From Mycteria americana (taxonomy: Eukaryota > Chordata > Aves > Ciconiiformes > Ciconiidae), in assembly GCF_035582795.1 (NCBI RefSeq), contig NC_134367.1:45225062-45289061 (forward strand): 64,000 nt of DNA. Reading direction: 5' to 3'. Both the position numbers and the translations under genes were made by a program. Below the pieces are notes generated by a model that worked only from the letters and a program-made list of their open reading frames with translations, did no database searches and was not told the origin of the DNA. Each line of letters begins with the position of its first letter. The first letter of the stretch is position 1. Positions 63,401 through 64,000 of this stretch are shown piece by piece.

Positions 63401-64000
63401 TTCTAAATACTTTCAACTAAATATGTTCAACCTACAGCCTTGACAGCTCTGATTATCCACAATAGTTCTCTGTCCCTCCTCCTACATCTTCCTCCAGCCT
63501 CAGCTTAATTGCTCCCAGCTGTTCTTAAGCTTCCTGTAACTTTCCATAACTGACCATCCCTCATTTCTCCTGCAGCTTCTTGCAATGCTCTCCAAGCCAT
63601 ATACAACCTACCTTCCAAACAGGTGTTAACAAACTTCAGAGTTAGCTGATTTCAATGCATGTGAAGCATTCAGTTGCCAAACTGGGTTTCTTTTTTAATC
63701 ATGCTGTGCAACAAGCAGAAATCATATTTCAGAACACAGTTTGTAAAAGGTGCATTAGTTTTAGAGTTCAGTGTTGTGAATGATTGGATGCTTAGTAGCT
63801 GTGTCTGATTATGGAGTTCTACCTCCCCACGCTTCAGCTTTTTTTTGTTCTTAGGAACAAGCATACATTAGAACAGATCTAAAATTTACACTAATTTACA
63901 GCAAGTTCTTGTTGGCAATCTAAGGTTGCAATCACCAATATTATTTGTAGGTCCCTGGCTGGCGTCTGGAGAACTTCCAAGAGGTCTCCTTCACCAATAA
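57461..64000. other. Intergenic region to the window end
   Basis: No coding exon is supported. A short GCAGA repeat lies at 57936-57952, and a perfect 20-bp palindrome at 62489-62508. The region is AT-rich with small A-rich runs (for example 61120-61133 and 62699-62716). It could hold UTR or regulatory sequence of the next gene, but nothing shows this. Confidence 0.55.
62489..62508. repeat. Perfect 20-bp palindrome
   Basis: GTGGAAAAGGCCTTTTCCAC reads the same on both strands with no spacer. It contains two inverted GGAAAA motifs (NFAT-like core GGAAA). Any binding is inference. Confidence 0.9.

Noticed and set aside
1..64000. CRISPR arrays, operons, bacterial RBS, tRNA or rRNA genes, and any multi-gene defence-like system
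   Set aside because: The window is a vertebrate intron-containing locus; no regularly spaced repeat array with unique spacers and no structured RNA gene was seen.

Overview
The window is eukaryotic, and almost certainly from a bird. It is AT-rich, genes are split by GT-AG introns, and it carries several CR1 LINEs with the typical (ATTCTRTG)n 3' tail plus a common avian retroviral LTR. MIR-like relics are also present. I cannot name the species.

Two protein-coding genes are supported, both on the + strand. Positions 1 to about 11.8 kb hold the 3' half of UFL1, the E3 ligase for the ubiquitin-like modifier UFM1. Eight coding exons join in one frame for 365 codons plus a stop, and the N-terminal half lies upstream of the window. 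Positions 32374-44205, plus a 3' UTR, hold FHL5 (four and a half LIM domains 5, also called ACT). Five coding exons give a complete 280-residue protein in which every expected zinc ligand is present. UFL1 followed by FHL5 in the same orientation is also the order on human 6q16, which supports calling the LIM gene FHL5 rather than another FHL paralogue.

The 20 kb between the genes and the 18-20 kb after FHL5 hold no coding region I can support. The spacer before FHL5 should contain its promoter and any non-coding 5' exons, which I could not place. These stretches hold CR1 pieces (24841-25772 minus, 31713-31782 plus, 56775-57460 plus), MIR-like fragments, simple repeats and short palindromes. 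The largest element is a 2.9-3.0 kb CR1 in FHL5 intron 2, antisense to the gene. Its endonuclease frame is open, but its reverse transcriptase is broken. A minus-strand retroviral LTR remnant lies in a UFL1 intron.

The two genes are not known to work together. UFL1 acts in UFMylation at the ER, and FHL5 is a LIM-only transcriptional co-activator. I found no sign of an undescribed biological system. The findings are local oddities: a poly(A) hexamer overlapping the UFL1 stop codon, a perfect 14-bp intronic hairpin, a tandem array of reverse CCAAT motifs, an 18-G run, and the transposon remains.
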